From Bradyrhizobium diazoefficiens (GTDB lineage: Bacteria; Pseudomonadota; Alphaproteobacteria; Rhizobiales; Xanthobacteraceae), in the NCBI RefSeq assembly GCF_016616885.1, contig NZ_CP067102.1:4740501-4804500 (forward strand): a stretch of DNA of 64,000 nucleotides. The letters run 5' to 3'. The notes beneath the pieces are model-generated. The model made no database searches, was not told where the DNA came from, and worked only from the letters and a program-made list of their open reading frames with translations. A program made the position numbers and the translations under genes. Below are positions 6,734-15,033 of the stretch, one piece after another (the first letter of the stretch is position 1; every line of letters begins with the position of its first letter).

Positions 6734-7753
6734 ATGGAGAGCGCATCGGTGCCTCAGACGAACGACCCCAATCCTGGCGACCCCAATCCTGGCGACCCCA
6801 AGCCTGGCGACCCCAAGCCTGGCGACCCCAAGCCTGACGCCGCAAAGCCTGACGCCGCAAAGCCGGACGGGCAGCGCGCCGATGGCGATCTGACGCGGGC
6901 GTATGAACGGATCAAGAGCGCCGAACAGGACCTTGCGCGGCTGGACCGGCTGGTTTCCGGAATGGAACATAGCAGCGACCGCCCGCCAAAGACCGCAGCG
7001 GCACCGGCCGCCGACCCCGCGAAAGCCACGTCATCGCCGCAAGGCAGGATTCCAGATCAAAGCCCGAAAGCGAACAGGCCGATGCTGCGAGCCGTCGTTA
7101 TCCTGCTGCTGGCGACAGGCCTCCTCGGTGCTGCCGTCGCTTCGCAATATCGCGATGAGGCCAAGGCGATCATGGCGCGATGGGCAGCTCCGGTCTCGGC
7201 CCCGTCCTCGACCCCATCCTCGAGCCCGTCCCTGGAAGCGTCCGAGGTTCGCAGTCCGGCACCTCCATCAACAGTCCTCCTGGCCGCGGCCGACGAGCAG
7301 CCGACCGTGCCGGCACCGCCGGTCCACAAGGACGCGGACAATCATCCGACGACCGGCGCCACGCCGCCCGATCCAAAATCCGCCGAGCCGACGCAATCGC
7401 TCAAGACCATCACGGACCAGCTTGCAAGCATCAACGAAAAGCTCGAGCAACTGAAGAGCCGTCACGAGCAAACGCTGCGCGAGCAAGCCGACGCCATTCA
7501 GCAACTCAAGACCGCGCAGGAGAAGGACGCGGGCGACAGCGCGCGCCTCGCAGCGCAAGTCCAGGCACTGCAGACGCAGCTCACCGCGCTATCCGCATCC
7601 GCGAAACCGACGGTGCGGAGCGCGGTGAAGGAGAACGATCAGGCCGCGCGCCAGCACGTGCAAGCAGCCGCACCTCGCAGGCCCAGGCCGCCGCGAGGCC
7701 CCTGGATGCCCCGGCCCTACATGGATGACCCCTACGGCTACTCGGACTGGTGA
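6734..7753 (+). CDS. Single-span membrane protein with tandem repeats and coiled coil
   Basis: 339 aa. Residues 10-50 are pentapeptide repeats ([10 protein letters not shown], then KPDAA). A short coiled coil follows ([25 protein letters not shown]), a single membrane helix at about 117-135 ([20 protein letters not shown]), a Pro/Ser-rich linker, then a second coiled coil at about 220-285 ([26 protein letters not shown]) and a Pro/Arg tail ending DDPYGYSDW. The gene at 24273-25298 has the same architecture and is probably a paralogue. A GTG at 6749 with GGAGA 8 bases upstream is a reasonable alternative start. Likely an envelope-spanning structural protein; function unknown. Confidence 0.65.
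   Translation: MESASVPQTNDPNPGDPNPGDPKPGDPKPGDPKPDAAKPDAAKPDGQRADGDLTRAYERIKSAEQDLARLDRLVSGMEHSSDRPPKTAAAPAADPAKATSSPQGRIPDQSPKANRPMLRAVVILLLATGLLGAAVASQYRDEAKAIMARWAAPVSAPSSTPSSSPSLEASEVRSPAPPSTVLLAAADEQPTVPAPPVHKDADNHPTTGATPPDPKSAEPTQSLKTITDQLASINEKLEQLKSRHEQTLREQADAIQQLKTAQEKDAGDSARLAAQVQALQTQLTALSASAKPTVRSAVKENDQAARQHVQAAAPRRPRPPRGPWMPRPYMDDPYGYSDW
6764..6868 (+). repeat. Seven 15-bp tandem repeats within a coding region
   Basis: Seven in-frame 15-bp units (two GACCCCAATCCTGGC, two GACCCCAAGCCTGGC, one ending GAC, two GCCGCAAAGCC types). Copy number could change without breaking the frame. Confidence 0.9.
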
Positions 7754-7821
7754 GCCCCCCCTTGCTTTCCTGGTCCGCGCCCCTACGGTGCGCCGCGCAC
7801 ACACCGGAGACGAGAACCAGC

Positions 7822-8172
7822 ATGGACGACGCCACGAAATGCCCGAACTGCAATTCAGAGCATGCCTATCAGGATCGCGACCTCTGGATCTGCCCGGAAT
7901 GCGCCCATGAATGGAGCTCTGCGGGCGACGCCGTCGCGGCAGCGTCGCAGGAGGCCGGCGTGCGCGACGCGCATGGCAATTCTCTCGCCGATGGCGACAG
8001 CGTCATCGTGATGAAGGACCTGAAGGTCAAGGGATCGTCATCGGTCGTCAAGGGCGGCACCAAGGTCCGCAACATCCGGCTTCAGGACGCCACCGACGGA
8101 CACAACATCGCCTGCAAGATCGACGGCATCGGCGCGATGAATCTGAAATCGGAATTCGTGAAGAAGGCGTGA
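7822..8172 (+). CDS. yjdM: YjdM (PhnA) family zinc-ribbon protein
   Basis: 116 aa from [10 protein letters not shown]. The N-terminal zinc ribbon has two Cys pairs (CPNC at about residues 7-10, CPEC at about 26-29), and the C-terminal part carries the highly conserved [22 protein letters not shown] and [22 protein letters not shown] of this family. It was once named PhnA for its link to phosphonate loci in Escherichia coli, but it is not the phosphonoacetate hydrolase, and its true role is unsettled. Stands alone here. Start chosen at 7822 since the upstream frame overlaps the previous gene and lacks similarity to the family. Confidence 0.9.
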   Translation: MDDATKCPNCNSEHAYQDRDLWICPECAHEWSSAGDAVAAASQEAGVRDAHGNSLADGDSVIVMKDLKVKGSSSVVKGGTKVRNIRLQDATDGHNIACKIDGIGAMNLKSEFVKKA

Positions 8173-8262
8173 CACGTGGGGCGGATGAGCCGAAGGTCAT
8201 CCGCCACCCGTGCCTTGCAAATCGCCTTGCAAATCGGCGGATGACGCTACGCTGATCCGCCC
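8173..8262. repeat. GGCGGATGA palindromic repeats, two hairpins
   Basis: Hairpin one (8173-8212) pairs CACGTGGGGCGGATGA with its near complement, 14 of 16 positions; hairpin two (8236-8261) pairs GGCGGAT with ATCCGCC. They lie between the convergent yjdM and methyltransferase genes and could end both transcripts. I recall the second hairpin type as a common dispersed element in this group. Confidence 0.65.
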
Positions 8263-8275
8263 TAACTGCTGCCCG

Positions 8276-9082
8276 TTAAGCCGCCCGTTGCGGTGCGTTG
8301 ATATCCTTCAGGCTCGCATCGCTCTGATGGACGGCGAGAATATTGATGCCAAGCGCGAAGGGCTTGTAGCCGTTGTCCGCGAGCCATCGCTCGAGTTGCG
8401 GGATATCGGTCTTGATCTTTTCGATCAGCAGCACCGGGTGATACCTGTTGATGGTCTCCCGGGCACCGCTCAGCGCCTCCATCTCCATGCCCTCGATGTC
8501 GATCTTGATGAAATCGACCCGCGGCAGATTGAGCTCGTCCAGCGTCATCTTCCGGACGATAACGGTGTTGTCGGTATAGTTGATCTGCTGGCCGATGAAT
8601 TCGTTGTTCGGACGCTGCTGCAATTCCAGGCTGCCGAAGCTGGACGGCGTAAAGTAGTCCGGATTTGGAATTTGCAATGTGCCTGACTCGGAGGACACGG
8701 CCGCATTCACCGCCAGCGCGTTGAAGCAATTGTTGATGGCGATGTTGCCGGCCAGCGCATAGTAGATCCGTTCCTGCGCCTCGATCGCGATCACCGAGCC
8801 CCAGCCCGTCATCGCAGAGGCCCATTCGATCGTGTGCACGCCGATATTCGCGCCGCAGTCGATCGCGATCACGCCGTCACCATGGTGCTTGCGTCGCAAG
8901 GCCAGCAGTTCGAGCGCGATCTTGACCTCGCCGGGATCGAACGCGGCCGCGTTGAGGATCTGAAACCCCACGCCGTAGCCGCGATCAGGGGCGACCATCC
9001 GATAATCGAAGCGATTGACGATCATCGTCCCATGGCTGGACGAGGCCATGACAAAGGCCAGCTTTTGCCCCGCGATCGGCAT
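8276..9082 (-). CDS. FkbM-family methyltransferase
   Basis: 268 aa from MPIAGQKLAF, with AGAGGAG in front of the ATG. The SAM-binding core is visible: IAIDCGANIGVHTIEWASAM (motif I), VIAIEAQERIYYALAGNIAIN (motif II with the acidic residue), and VDFIKIDIEGMEMEALSGA, the FkbM hallmark D-I-E-G-x-E. FkbM-type enzymes methylate hydroxyl groups of polyketides, glycans or other small molecules; the acceptor cannot be inferred, because no biosynthetic cluster surrounds this gene. No signal peptide, so cytoplasmic. Confidence 0.85.
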   Translation of the reverse strand: MPIAGQKLAFVMASSSHGTMIVNRFDYRMVAPDRGYGVGFQILNAAAFDPGEVKIALELLALRRKHHGDGVIAIDCGANIGVHTIEWASAMTGWGSVIAIEAQERIYYALAGNIAINNCFNALAVNAAVSSESGTLQIPNPDYFTPSSFGSLELQQRPNNEFIGQQINYTDNTVIVRKMTLDELNLPRVDFIKIDIEGMEMEALSGARETINRYHPVLLIEKIKTDIPQLERWLADNGYKPFALGINILAVHQSDASLKDINAPQRAA

Positions 9083-9156
9083 TGCAGAATCTCCTCTAAG
9101 CCCAGAGTGAGTTCCTCTATCCCAACGCTCGCTTATGCGAGGCTTGTCCGGATTCT

Positions 9157-9218
9157 GTAGGATGGGTAGAGCCCTTGCGAAACCCATCATTCCATGACGA
9201 CTACCGCGATGGGTTTCT
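9157..9218. repeat. Truncated GTAGGATGGGT repeat (copy 4)
   Basis: Left arm and inner arms are kept (GTAGGATGGGTAGAGC, AACCCATCATTCCA, GATGGGTTTC), but the right outer arm is missing, replaced by unrelated AT-rich sequence. Confidence 0.75.
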
Positions 9219-9273
9219 CTGACGGATCAAATATTATTCGGGATCACCGAAATCCGAAAATCCCTAACGATTC

Positions 9274-9297
9274 CTACTGTGCATGGGGTTGTTTTCG
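9274..9297. repeat. 24-bp repeat shared with 61981-62004
   Basis: An identical 24-bp string containing ACTGTGCATGGGGTTGTTTT occurs here and at 61981-62004, both in non-coding DNA. Chance identity is very unlikely; it is a dispersed element of unknown role. Confidence 0.8.
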
Positions 9298-9306
9298 CGA
9301 TTCTGC

Positions 9307-9705
9307 TTATGCGAGCAGCGCGTCATACCCCTCCGCGCTGAACGCCAGCAGACAAAACCCGTGCCCGAACGGATCGGCCAACATCGCAATCCGTCCATAG
9401 GGCGCATCGCGCGCGGCTGCCTCCAGGATCGCGCCGGCGCTGACCGCCCGCGCGACGGCGGCATCGACATCGTCGACGACGACGTCGAGATGCAACGGCG
9501 TCCAGTGCCGGTCGTAGCGGCGGCGGTCGACACCTGCCCCCAGCGTGCCGGCCTGCTTGGTCAGGAGATACACCGGTGCCGGCCAGCCCAGGAGCTCGAC
9601 GAAGTCGCTGCCGAAGCGGCGGCCGACCGTGAGCCCGAACGCGGCGGTGTAGAAGGTCGTAGCGGTTTCGACATCGGGCACGTCGATGTTGAGCAGGACG
9701 GTCAT
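9307..9705 (-). CDS. VOC (glyoxalase/dioxygenase) superfamily protein
   Basis: 132 aa; GGGAG precedes the ATG. It has the paired beta-alpha-beta-beta-beta modules of the vicinal-oxygen-chelate fold: VLLNIDVPDVETATTFYTAAFGLTVGRRF in the first, PLHLDVVVDDVDAAVARAVSAGA and IAMLADPFGHGFCLLAF in the second. The DPFGHGFCLLAF motif is typical. Substrate unknown: members include glyoxalases, bleomycin-binding and fosfomycin-resistance proteins. Stands alone. Confidence 0.8.
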   Translation of the reverse strand: MTVLLNIDVPDVETATTFYTAAFGLTVGRRFGSDFVELLGWPAPVYLLTKQAGTLGAGVDRRRYDRHWTPLHLDVVVDDVDAAVARAVSAGAILEAAARDAPYGRIAMLADPFGHGFCLLAFSAEGYDALLA

Positions 9706-9847
9706 GGCTTCATCGGCTCCCTGGTTGGGGCGGGGCGGCTCTCAACTATCACTTCGGCGGGCTTTGGTGCTATGCTGCGGCGGAACGGCCGTCCGTCTCT
9801 CGTCACAAGGATGTGCGAGGCTCAAGGCTCGGCTGACGGAGGAGCGC

Positions 9848-10114
9848 ATGATGAAGCACCTTCCACGATTTTGGCTGGCCTTCACGGCCTCTGTGCTGTT
9901 GTTGGGCGCGATCAGCGCCGCCAACGCCGACGGCCTCTGCGGCCCCGGTTGCCACCCGACCGTGACAGGCGCCTGCGTGGTCGATGGCTGGGGCACCGGT
10001 GCGCGGGTCTGGAACGAATGCCCGGCCACGACGCGCCCGCCCTGCGGCGGATCGGACTACGTCTGGAGCCAGCGCAAGCATGCCTGCTTCCCGAGGGTGA
10101 AGGACTGGATTTAG
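9848..10114 (+). CDS. Small exported Cys-rich protein (88 aa)
   Basis: GGAGGAG precedes ATGATG. A signal peptide (MMKHLPRFWLAFTASVLLLGAISAANA) is followed by a mature part with six Cys (DGLCGPGCHPTVTGACVVDGW, NECPATTRPPCGG, HACFPRVKDW). Even Cys number and export suggest disulfide-stabilised folding in the periplasm. Short Cys/Gly proteins of this type are common in Bradyrhizobium. Its stop overlaps by four bases the end of the convergent transporter gene. Confidence 0.65.
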   Translation: MMKHLPRFWLAFTASVLLLGAISAANADGLCGPGCHPTVTGACVVDGWGTGARVWNECPATTRPPCGGSDYVWSQRKHACFPRVKDWI

Positions 10115-11034
10115 CTCTGCCTCTGCGCGAGGTAGAACCCACACAGCACCGTGACGAGACCGGCGGCCTGCAGCGCCGTCGGCGGCTCGCCGAGCAGCAG
10201 CCAGCCGGTGAGCAGCGTCAGCGCCGGCACACAGGCCGGAAACACCGCCGCACGGGCGACGCCGAGGCGTTGCACCGAGACTGCGAACAAATAGAGCGCG
10301 GCAGGACCTGCAAGCACTCCCTGCGCCAGCGCCTGGATCGCGTTCTCGGTGACGCCGATCGCGGCGACATGGGCGAGACCGACGGTCGCGATGTAGATCG
10401 GCAGCAGCAGCAGCAGCGACAGCACGTTGATGACGAGCGCGGCCGACACCGCCGAAACACGCCAATGGCGCAGCAGCGCGCCGAAGCCCGCGAACATCAG
10501 CCCGGTCAGCACGAAAATCAAATCCCCCTGCACGCCGTCGATGCCGATATGGCCGATCGATTCCGCGCCAATCACGCCGAGCCCGCCGACGATGACCATC
10601 GCGCCGGCCAGTCTCGAGGCGGAGATCCGCTCTTTCAGGAACAGCGCGGCAAGCAACAGGCCGCCGAGCGTCGCGCAGGACGGCTGGATCACGCTGCCAT
10701 GGCCGAGCGGCACGAACAGGAACCCGGTGTAGGAGATTAGCGACATCACGGGGCCGCCGAGCACCATCAGCGCAAGGCCTCTCGCCCAGCCGATGCCGCA
10801 GAGATCGGAGACGCCGGCGCGCAGCACCAGCGGCAGGAAGGCGATACCCGACCAGACGTAGCGATGCACCAGCAGATCGACCGGCGTGAAGCCGACCTTC
10901 AGGCCGTGCCGCGTGCCGGCGAACCCGAGCGCCCAGAACAGCGCAGCCGACAGCCCGCAGACGACGCCGACAAGCGCTTGCGTCGCATCGTTCGTTTGAG
11001 TGAGAGCGTCAGCGCCGCTCGTCCGCTGATCCAT
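10111..11034 (-). CDS. EamA-type (DMT superfamily) exporter
   Basis: 307 aa with about ten hydrophobic segments in two EamA halves. Typical marks: ALFWALGFAGTRHGLK in helix 1, GFLFVPLGHGSVIQPSCATLGGLLLAALFLKERISASRLAGAMVIVGGLGVIG closing the first half, and PALTLLTGWLLLGEPPTALQAAGLVTVLCGFYLAQR closing the second. Members export metabolites or amino acids; substrate not inferable. Convergent with the Cys-rich gene and divergent from the Ada-like regulator. Confidence 0.85.
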   Translation of the reverse strand: MDQRTSGADALTQTNDATQALVGVVCGLSAALFWALGFAGTRHGLKVGFTPVDLLVHRYVWSGIAFLPLVLRAGVSDLCGIGWARGLALMVLGGPVMSLISYTGFLFVPLGHGSVIQPSCATLGGLLLAALFLKERISASRLAGAMVIVGGLGVIGAESIGHIGIDGVQGDLIFVLTGLMFAGFGALLRHWRVSAVSAALVINVLSLLLLLPIYIATVGLAHVAAIGVTENAIQALAQGVLAGPAALYLFAVSVQRLGVARAAVFPACVPALTLLTGWLLLGEPPTALQAAGLVTVLCGFYLAQRQS

Positions 11035-11198
11035 GGGCCAAGCCTTATGTCAGTGCGCAGATCGGCTCAACCCGCGCGACTGCAGGGCTGGCACGCGACG
11101 GGCCTTGTAGGCCTCAGCGCAACCGAAAGCTCGCCACAATCGGACTCGGTCATCCCGGCGGCACTTCTGCGCACATGCGCATACGCTATGATGCGGAC

Positions 11199-11786
11199 AT
11201 GTTGAGCTTCGAGACCTGCAACGCCGCGCGGCTGCGCCGCGATCCCCGCTATGACGGCCGCTTCTTCACGGCAGTGAAGACAACGGGGATCTATTGCCGC
11301 CCGGTCTGCCCGGCCAAGCACCCGCTGACGCGCAACGTTGCGTATTACCCGACGGCGGCCGCGGCAGAGGCTGCCGGCTTCCGGCCCTGCCTGCGTTGCC
11401 GTCCCGAGACCGCGCCGTTCTGTGCGGCCTGGAACGGCACGCGCTCGACAGTCGCGCGCGCCACGAAGCTCATCAAGGAAGGTGCGCTCGACGAGGACTC
11501 GGTGGTGACGCTCGCGACGCGGCTCGGAATCTCATCGCGTCATCTGGCACGGCTGTTCGAGCGCCACGTCGGTGCGACGCCACAGCAGCTCGCCAAGACG
11601 CTCCGGGTGCAGCGCGCCAAGCGCCTGCTCGACGCCGGCGAGCACACCATGACGGACATTGCGTTCCAGTCCGGCTTCGGCAGCCTGCGCCGCTTCAACG
11701 CCGCCTTCGCCGAGCTCTATGGCCGTTCGCCATCGAGCCTGCGCGCAGTGCGCAGGCTGAGATTGCTCAGAAGAAGCCGGGGCTGA
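11199..11786 (+). CDS. Ada-like methylation sensor/AraC regulator (AdaA type)
   Basis: N-terminal Ada zinc domain (about residues 5-75): DPRYDGRFFTAVKTTGIYCRPVCPAK gives two of the Cys, and GFRPCLRCRPE the other pair; the first of these Cys takes a methyl group from DNA phosphotriesters in characterised Ada proteins. An AraC-type double helix-turn-helix follows (VVTLATRLGISSRHLARLFERHVG ... TMTDIAFQSGFGSLRRFNAAFAE). The protein stops after the DNA-binding domain: neither the O6-methylguanine methyltransferase nor the AlkA glycosylase domain often fused here is present, and none follows in the window. Start taken at 11199; 11175 is possible. Confidence 0.85.
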   Translation: MLSFETCNAARLRRDPRYDGRFFTAVKTTGIYCRPVCPAKHPLTRNVAYYPTAAAAEAAGFRPCLRCRPETAPFCAAWNGTRSTVARATKLIKEGALDEDSVVTLATRLGISSRHLARLFERHVGATPQQLAKTLRVQRAKRLLDAGEHTMTDIAFQSGFGSLRRFNAAFAELYGRSPSSLRAVRRLRLLRRSRG

Positions 11787-11913
11787 GATCGAGCCCATAA
11801 GTCAGGCTCAGCACGAACACGAACAGCGCGGCGGCTGCGAACATTGCGAGATGCCGAATGGTGAATTCGCGCGGCGAAGTGGCAACGACAACGGCTTTTT
11901 GCCCAACAGGCAT
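11767..11913 (-). CDS. Tiny single-span membrane protein (48 aa)
   Basis: ATG at 11913 has TGGAG 6-7 bases upstream. The peptide MPVGQKAVVVATSPREFTIRHLAMFAAAALFVFVLSLTYGLDLSPGFF has a polar N-terminal half and one clear membrane helix (about residues 23-40). Its end overlaps the Ada-like gene by 20 bases on the opposite strand. Function unknown. Confidence 0.55.
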   Translation of the reverse strand: MPVGQKAVVVATSPREFTIRHLAMFAAAALFVFVLSLTYGLDLSPGFF

Positions 11914-12146
11914 AATGGACTCCATTATGAAAACGATTCTTGGCCGCCAATATGCGGCGCCGACATCAAGCGCCGCGATCTGCAAAACAACTATTAAGGA
12001 GATCACACTCGTTTTGAACGGCGGTACACACGTCGCGCGTGACGAGGAATTTTTCCGCCGAAGGATTCTCAGTCAGCGCGTCAACACGCGACATGAGATG
12101 GAACGCGCGAAATGCGAATCATCACTTCATCTCGACTGCAAAAAAT

Positions 12147-12172
12147 GACCGGGACAAGCCCGGCCATGACGT
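12147..12172. repeat. Half of a CGTCATGgCCGGG repeat
   Basis: GGGACAAGCCCGGCCATGACG matches one arm of the palindrome at 46023-46063. The other arm is missing; a short inner stem (GGGACAAGCCC) might still fold weakly. Confidence 0.5.
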
Positions 12173-12217
12173 CGTGAAATTTTCGACACCGAGCTCTCGG
12201 CTCGGTGCGATATCAGC

Positions 12218-12472
12218 CTAGCGGGCGGAGCCCGTGGTCACGTTCGCGGTGTTCTGCTTGCGCGGCGTCAGCACGGCTGCCTGTAGCGCCGTCATGCTGG
12301 TCGCGGGCGCCGTCACCCGCTGCTCGACATGGGCGGCGCCGAGCACGCGAACCTGCACGGGCGAGGCCGGAATGCCGTTGGCCTCATAGGCCGGCAGCTC
12401 GGCGGCGAAGGTGGCAGTCGTGCCCGCAAGAGTGAGGACGGCGGCTGCGATCGACAAAGTCTTTTTGTTCAT
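12218..12472 (-). CDS. Small exported protein (84 aa)
   Basis: GGAG precedes the ATG with 7-nt spacing. MNKKTLSIAAAVLTLAGTTATFAAEL is a clean signal peptide with cleavage after AFA. The mature 60 residues contain no Cys and no known domain (LPAYEANGIPASPVQVRVLGAAHVEQRV). It resembles the short DUF4148-like exported proteins of proteobacteria, but the match is too loose to assign. Its upstream region carries a strong inverted repeat at 12526-12555. Confidence 0.65.
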   Translation of the reverse strand: MNKKTLSIAAAVLTLAGTTATFAAELPAYEANGIPASPVQVRVLGAAHVEQRVTAPATSMTALQAAVLTPRKQNTANVTTGSAR

Positions 12473-12525
12473 GGTGATGCTCCAAAGAGAAGTTCAGAGC
12501 CCATGTAAGCCTGATTTGCTGCATT

Positions 12526-12555
12526 GCGATATGCATTGCTGCAATGCAATATCGC
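12526..12555. promoter_or_regulatory. Strong inverted repeat upstream of small exported gene
   Basis: GCGATATGCATTG (12526-12538) pairs with CAATGCAATATCGC (12542-12555), 13 bp with a single bulged base and a 3-nt loop. A partial third copy, GCATGGCGATATG, follows at about 12573. There is no U-run, so it is more likely an operator or RNA structure than a terminator. The rest of the gap 12473-12813 shows no gene. Confidence 0.45.
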
Positions 12556-12813
12556 GTCCCGTGCATGGCGATATGTTTAACGCGCCCAACGCCCTAGACG
12601 AATCCCCCTCGGGCACTGCTGCTTCAGCCGCCCGTCACTTATCCCGGCGCTCTAACCACGCGGGAACCAGAGTTGCATTCGGGCAACACTCGCGTGAAAA
12701 GCCCTTTTCAAGGGATTTGCGCCATTGCACCGCCACATCGTCCTCCGAACAATTGACCCACCGCGAGCTTGGCTGTGCAATCTGGTTCGTTACGAACCTT
12801 GGAGGCAGGGATC

Positions 12814-14151
12814 ATGAATGATCGGCGGTCTCTTCTTGTGGCGGTCTCGTGCCCCACGGCCGTGATGGCCGGCTGGCTGGCGCTCTCCCTCTCCGCCTAT
12901 GCCCCTGCTTTGATCGAGAACAGCAGCGCCAATGCAGCTGCGGTCTCCCGCGCCAAAGATCTCACCCGTCTCGAGCTTGCCGACATTCCGCGTGCGGCGA
13001 CGATCGATGATGGCATCGCCCTGACCGCCGACATCGCCGCCGCTGCCGCTGCGACACCGAGCGTGGCCTTGGTCGAAGCGCCACCGCCCGAGGCACCCGC
13101 CCCCGCTGCCCAGCTCGCCTCGGCCGATCCGACCGAGATGGTGCCAGTGGCCTCGCCCGCGCCTCAGGTCGCGCCTGAGCCTGCGCCCGTCGCAAGTGAG
13201 GCCAAAGCTGAGACTAAGGCTGAGCCTGAGACTGAGGCTGAGCCCACACCCGAGCCTACCGTCAAGCTCGCGTCCGCCGATCCCGGCGACGTCGTGCCGC
13301 AGGACGCGCTGTCGCCCGCGGCGATCGCGAGCGGGCCCGTGACGGAGAGCAAGGCTGCGCCGCCCGCTGACACCGTGGCGGTGCTCGACGAATGCTTCGC
13401 CATGGATGCCTGCATCGACCGCTATCTCTGGACACTCTATCAGCGCACGCCGAAGGAAGACTCGATCAAGGTCGAGGACCGCCGCGCCGTCACCATCAAG
13501 CGCAAGGGCAAGATGGTCACGGTGATGCGCAGCTTCACCAAGCTGGTCGACGAGGATTTTGCCTGGAAGGATCCGAAGGCGGCCGACCACGCCAAGATGG
13601 CGCTGATGGATTACGTCATCGGCGGCATGGACAAGAGCTTCAAGCAGAAGCTGTTTCGAATGATGCTCGCGGCCGAGGCCGCCGGTCTTTCGCCGGGAAT
13701 TACCAGCGCGTTCCGTGACGACTATCGCCAGGAGATTGCGAGCGGCCTGAAGGCGGCCTCCAACCGCTCCTACCACGGCGGCAGTCTTCGCGGCGGCTAC
13801 GGCCACGGGCTCGCGGCCGACATCGTCAGCACCAAGGGAGACAATCGCGCGCAGCGCTGGGCGTCGACGGAAGTGCTTTGGAAATGGGTCGACACCAATG
13901 GCAAGGCGCTCGGCATCGGCCGGCCCTATCTCGATCACGATCCCCCGCATGTCGGTCCGATCGACGGTCCGGAATACATCTCGAAGCGTGGCATTGCGAC
14001 TGACAGCAAGCAGGCTGCGAACGTGAAATCGAGGAAGGCGCGGCGCGCTGTGGCCAGCGCAAGGCCTCCGAAGGCGCAGGCCGCGCGCAATCAGAAGGGC
14101 CCCGCGAAGCCGCAGAAGGCTGCGCAATCCGCCACGAAGCGCACGACCTGA
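12814..14151 (+). CDS. Envelope protein with M15-like (VanY/MepA-like) peptidase domain
   Basis: 445 aa. N-terminal hydrophobic anchor or signal (VAVSCPTAVMAGWLALSLSAYA), an Ala/Pro/Glu-rich linker (residues 75-185, with repeated LASADP motifs), and a C-terminal domain (about 265-400). That domain has SPGITSAFRDDYRQ, then GGYGHGLAADIV and DPPHVGPIDG, the order of the zinc ligands in M15 D,D-peptidases (H-x-x-G-x-A-x-D and a later H). It would cut peptidoglycan cross-links or stem peptides in the periplasm. The spacing is slightly unusual, so activity is inferred. AGG-rich ribosome binding site before ATG at 12814. Confidence 0.7.
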   Translation: MNDRRSLLVAVSCPTAVMAGWLALSLSAYAPALIENSSANAAAVSRAKDLTRLELADIPRAATIDDGIALTADIAAAAAATPSVALVEAPPPEAPAPAAQLASADPTEMVPVASPAPQVAPEPAPVASEAKAETKAEPETEAEPTPEPTVKLASADPGDVVPQDALSPAAIASGPVTESKAAPPADTVAVLDECFAMDACIDRYLWTLYQRTPKEDSIKVEDRRAVTIKRKGKMVTVMRSFTKLVDEDFAWKDPKAADHAKMALMDYVIGGMDKSFKQKLFRMMLAAEAAGLSPGITSAFRDDYRQEIASGLKAASNRSYHGGSLRGGYGHGLAADIVSTKGDNRAQRWASTEVLWKWVDTNGKALGIGRPYLDHDPPHVGPIDGPEYISKRGIATDSKQAANVKSRKARRAVASARPPKAQAARNQKGPAKPQKAAQSATKRTT

Positions 14152-14172
14152 GCCTTCACTCGGTTTATTGGC

Positions 14173-14985
14173 TCAGTTCCGTGAGGCCGGCAACGGCACG
14201 AGGCTCATCTCGGCCGATCCTGCAGCTTGCGTGCGGACAAGCACGGCAAAGATGGTCTCGACCGCGAGCCGCACCGCCGCCTCGATTGCCGTGCCTTTGG
14301 CGAGGTGCGCCGCGATCAGGCCGGTGAGGAGATCGCCGGTGCCATAGGGACGGATTGGCAGGCGCGGCGTCGCAAAGCGCGACAATTGCCCGTCCGCGCA
14401 CAGGATCGTCTCCACCTGTCCCGCCGGCGTGTCGGTGAGCGTGCAGCCGGTAGCGACGACGTCGATCCGGCGTTGTCCCGCGATCGCCGCGGCTGCGGCG
14501 CGCAAGCCATCCGTGTCCGCGACCTTGACGCCGGAGAGCAGCTCGAGCTCGAACTGGTTCGGCGTGATCAGATGTGCGGCCGGCAACAAGCGGTGCCGCA
14601 CCACATCCATAATGCCGTCGGCGACATAGACGCGGCCGTCGTCACCGATGACGGGATCGCAGAGATAGATGAGCTTCGAATTGCGCGACAGCGCTCGCTC
14701 GACAAAATCGGCGATGACGACGGCGTTGTCGGGCGAGCCGAGATAGCCGGTAACGAGCACGGCCGCCTCATCGACAAGGTCCCGCTCCTCGACACCTTGC
14801 AGCAGATCGGCGACGAACTCGGCATCGAGCACCCGCCCACGCAAGGTCGGATAGCGCGGATGGTTCGACAGCAGGGTCGTCGGCACCGCAGCGACGTTGA
14901 CGCCCTCCGCCTGCATCGCGTGGACCGCCGCGCTGTTGCCGACATGGCCGTGGACCACCTGGCTTTGAATCGAGATGACGAGCAT
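14173..14985 (-). CDS. pdxY: Pyridoxal kinase
   Basis: 270 aa from MLVISIQSQVVHGHVGNSAAV, the typical PdxY/PdxK start in which substrate is bound. CDPVIGDDGRVYVADGIMDVVRHRLLPAAHLITPNQFELELLSG is the family signature, and PYGTGDLLTGLIAAHL holds the anion hole and catalytic Asp (GTGD). It phosphorylates pyridoxal in vitamin B6 salvage, in the cytoplasm. Monocistronic, convergent with the peptidase gene. The upstream 12 residues of the longer frame do not match the family and are left out. Confidence 0.93.
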   Translation of the reverse strand: MLVISIQSQVVHGHVGNSAAVHAMQAEGVNVAAVPTTLLSNHPRYPTLRGRVLDAEFVADLLQGVEERDLVDEAAVLVTGYLGSPDNAVVIADFVERALSRNSKLIYLCDPVIGDDGRVYVADGIMDVVRHRLLPAAHLITPNQFELELLSGVKVADTDGLRAAAAAIAGQRRIDVVATGCTLTDTPAGQVETILCADGQLSRFATPRLPIRPYGTGDLLTGLIAAHLAKGTAIEAAVRLAVETIFAVLVRTQAAGSAEMSLVPLPASRN

Positions 14986-15033
14986 GCAGAGGTCCGTAGG
15001 GTCAAAAGCTGGATGTGGCAAGCGTAGCCCGGA

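Noticed and set aside
12790..14127. Minus-strand open frame of 445 codons opposite the M15-like gene
   Set aside because: The plus strand carries signal peptide and zinc-ligand motifs; the minus frame has low-complexity Arg/Gly/Leu.
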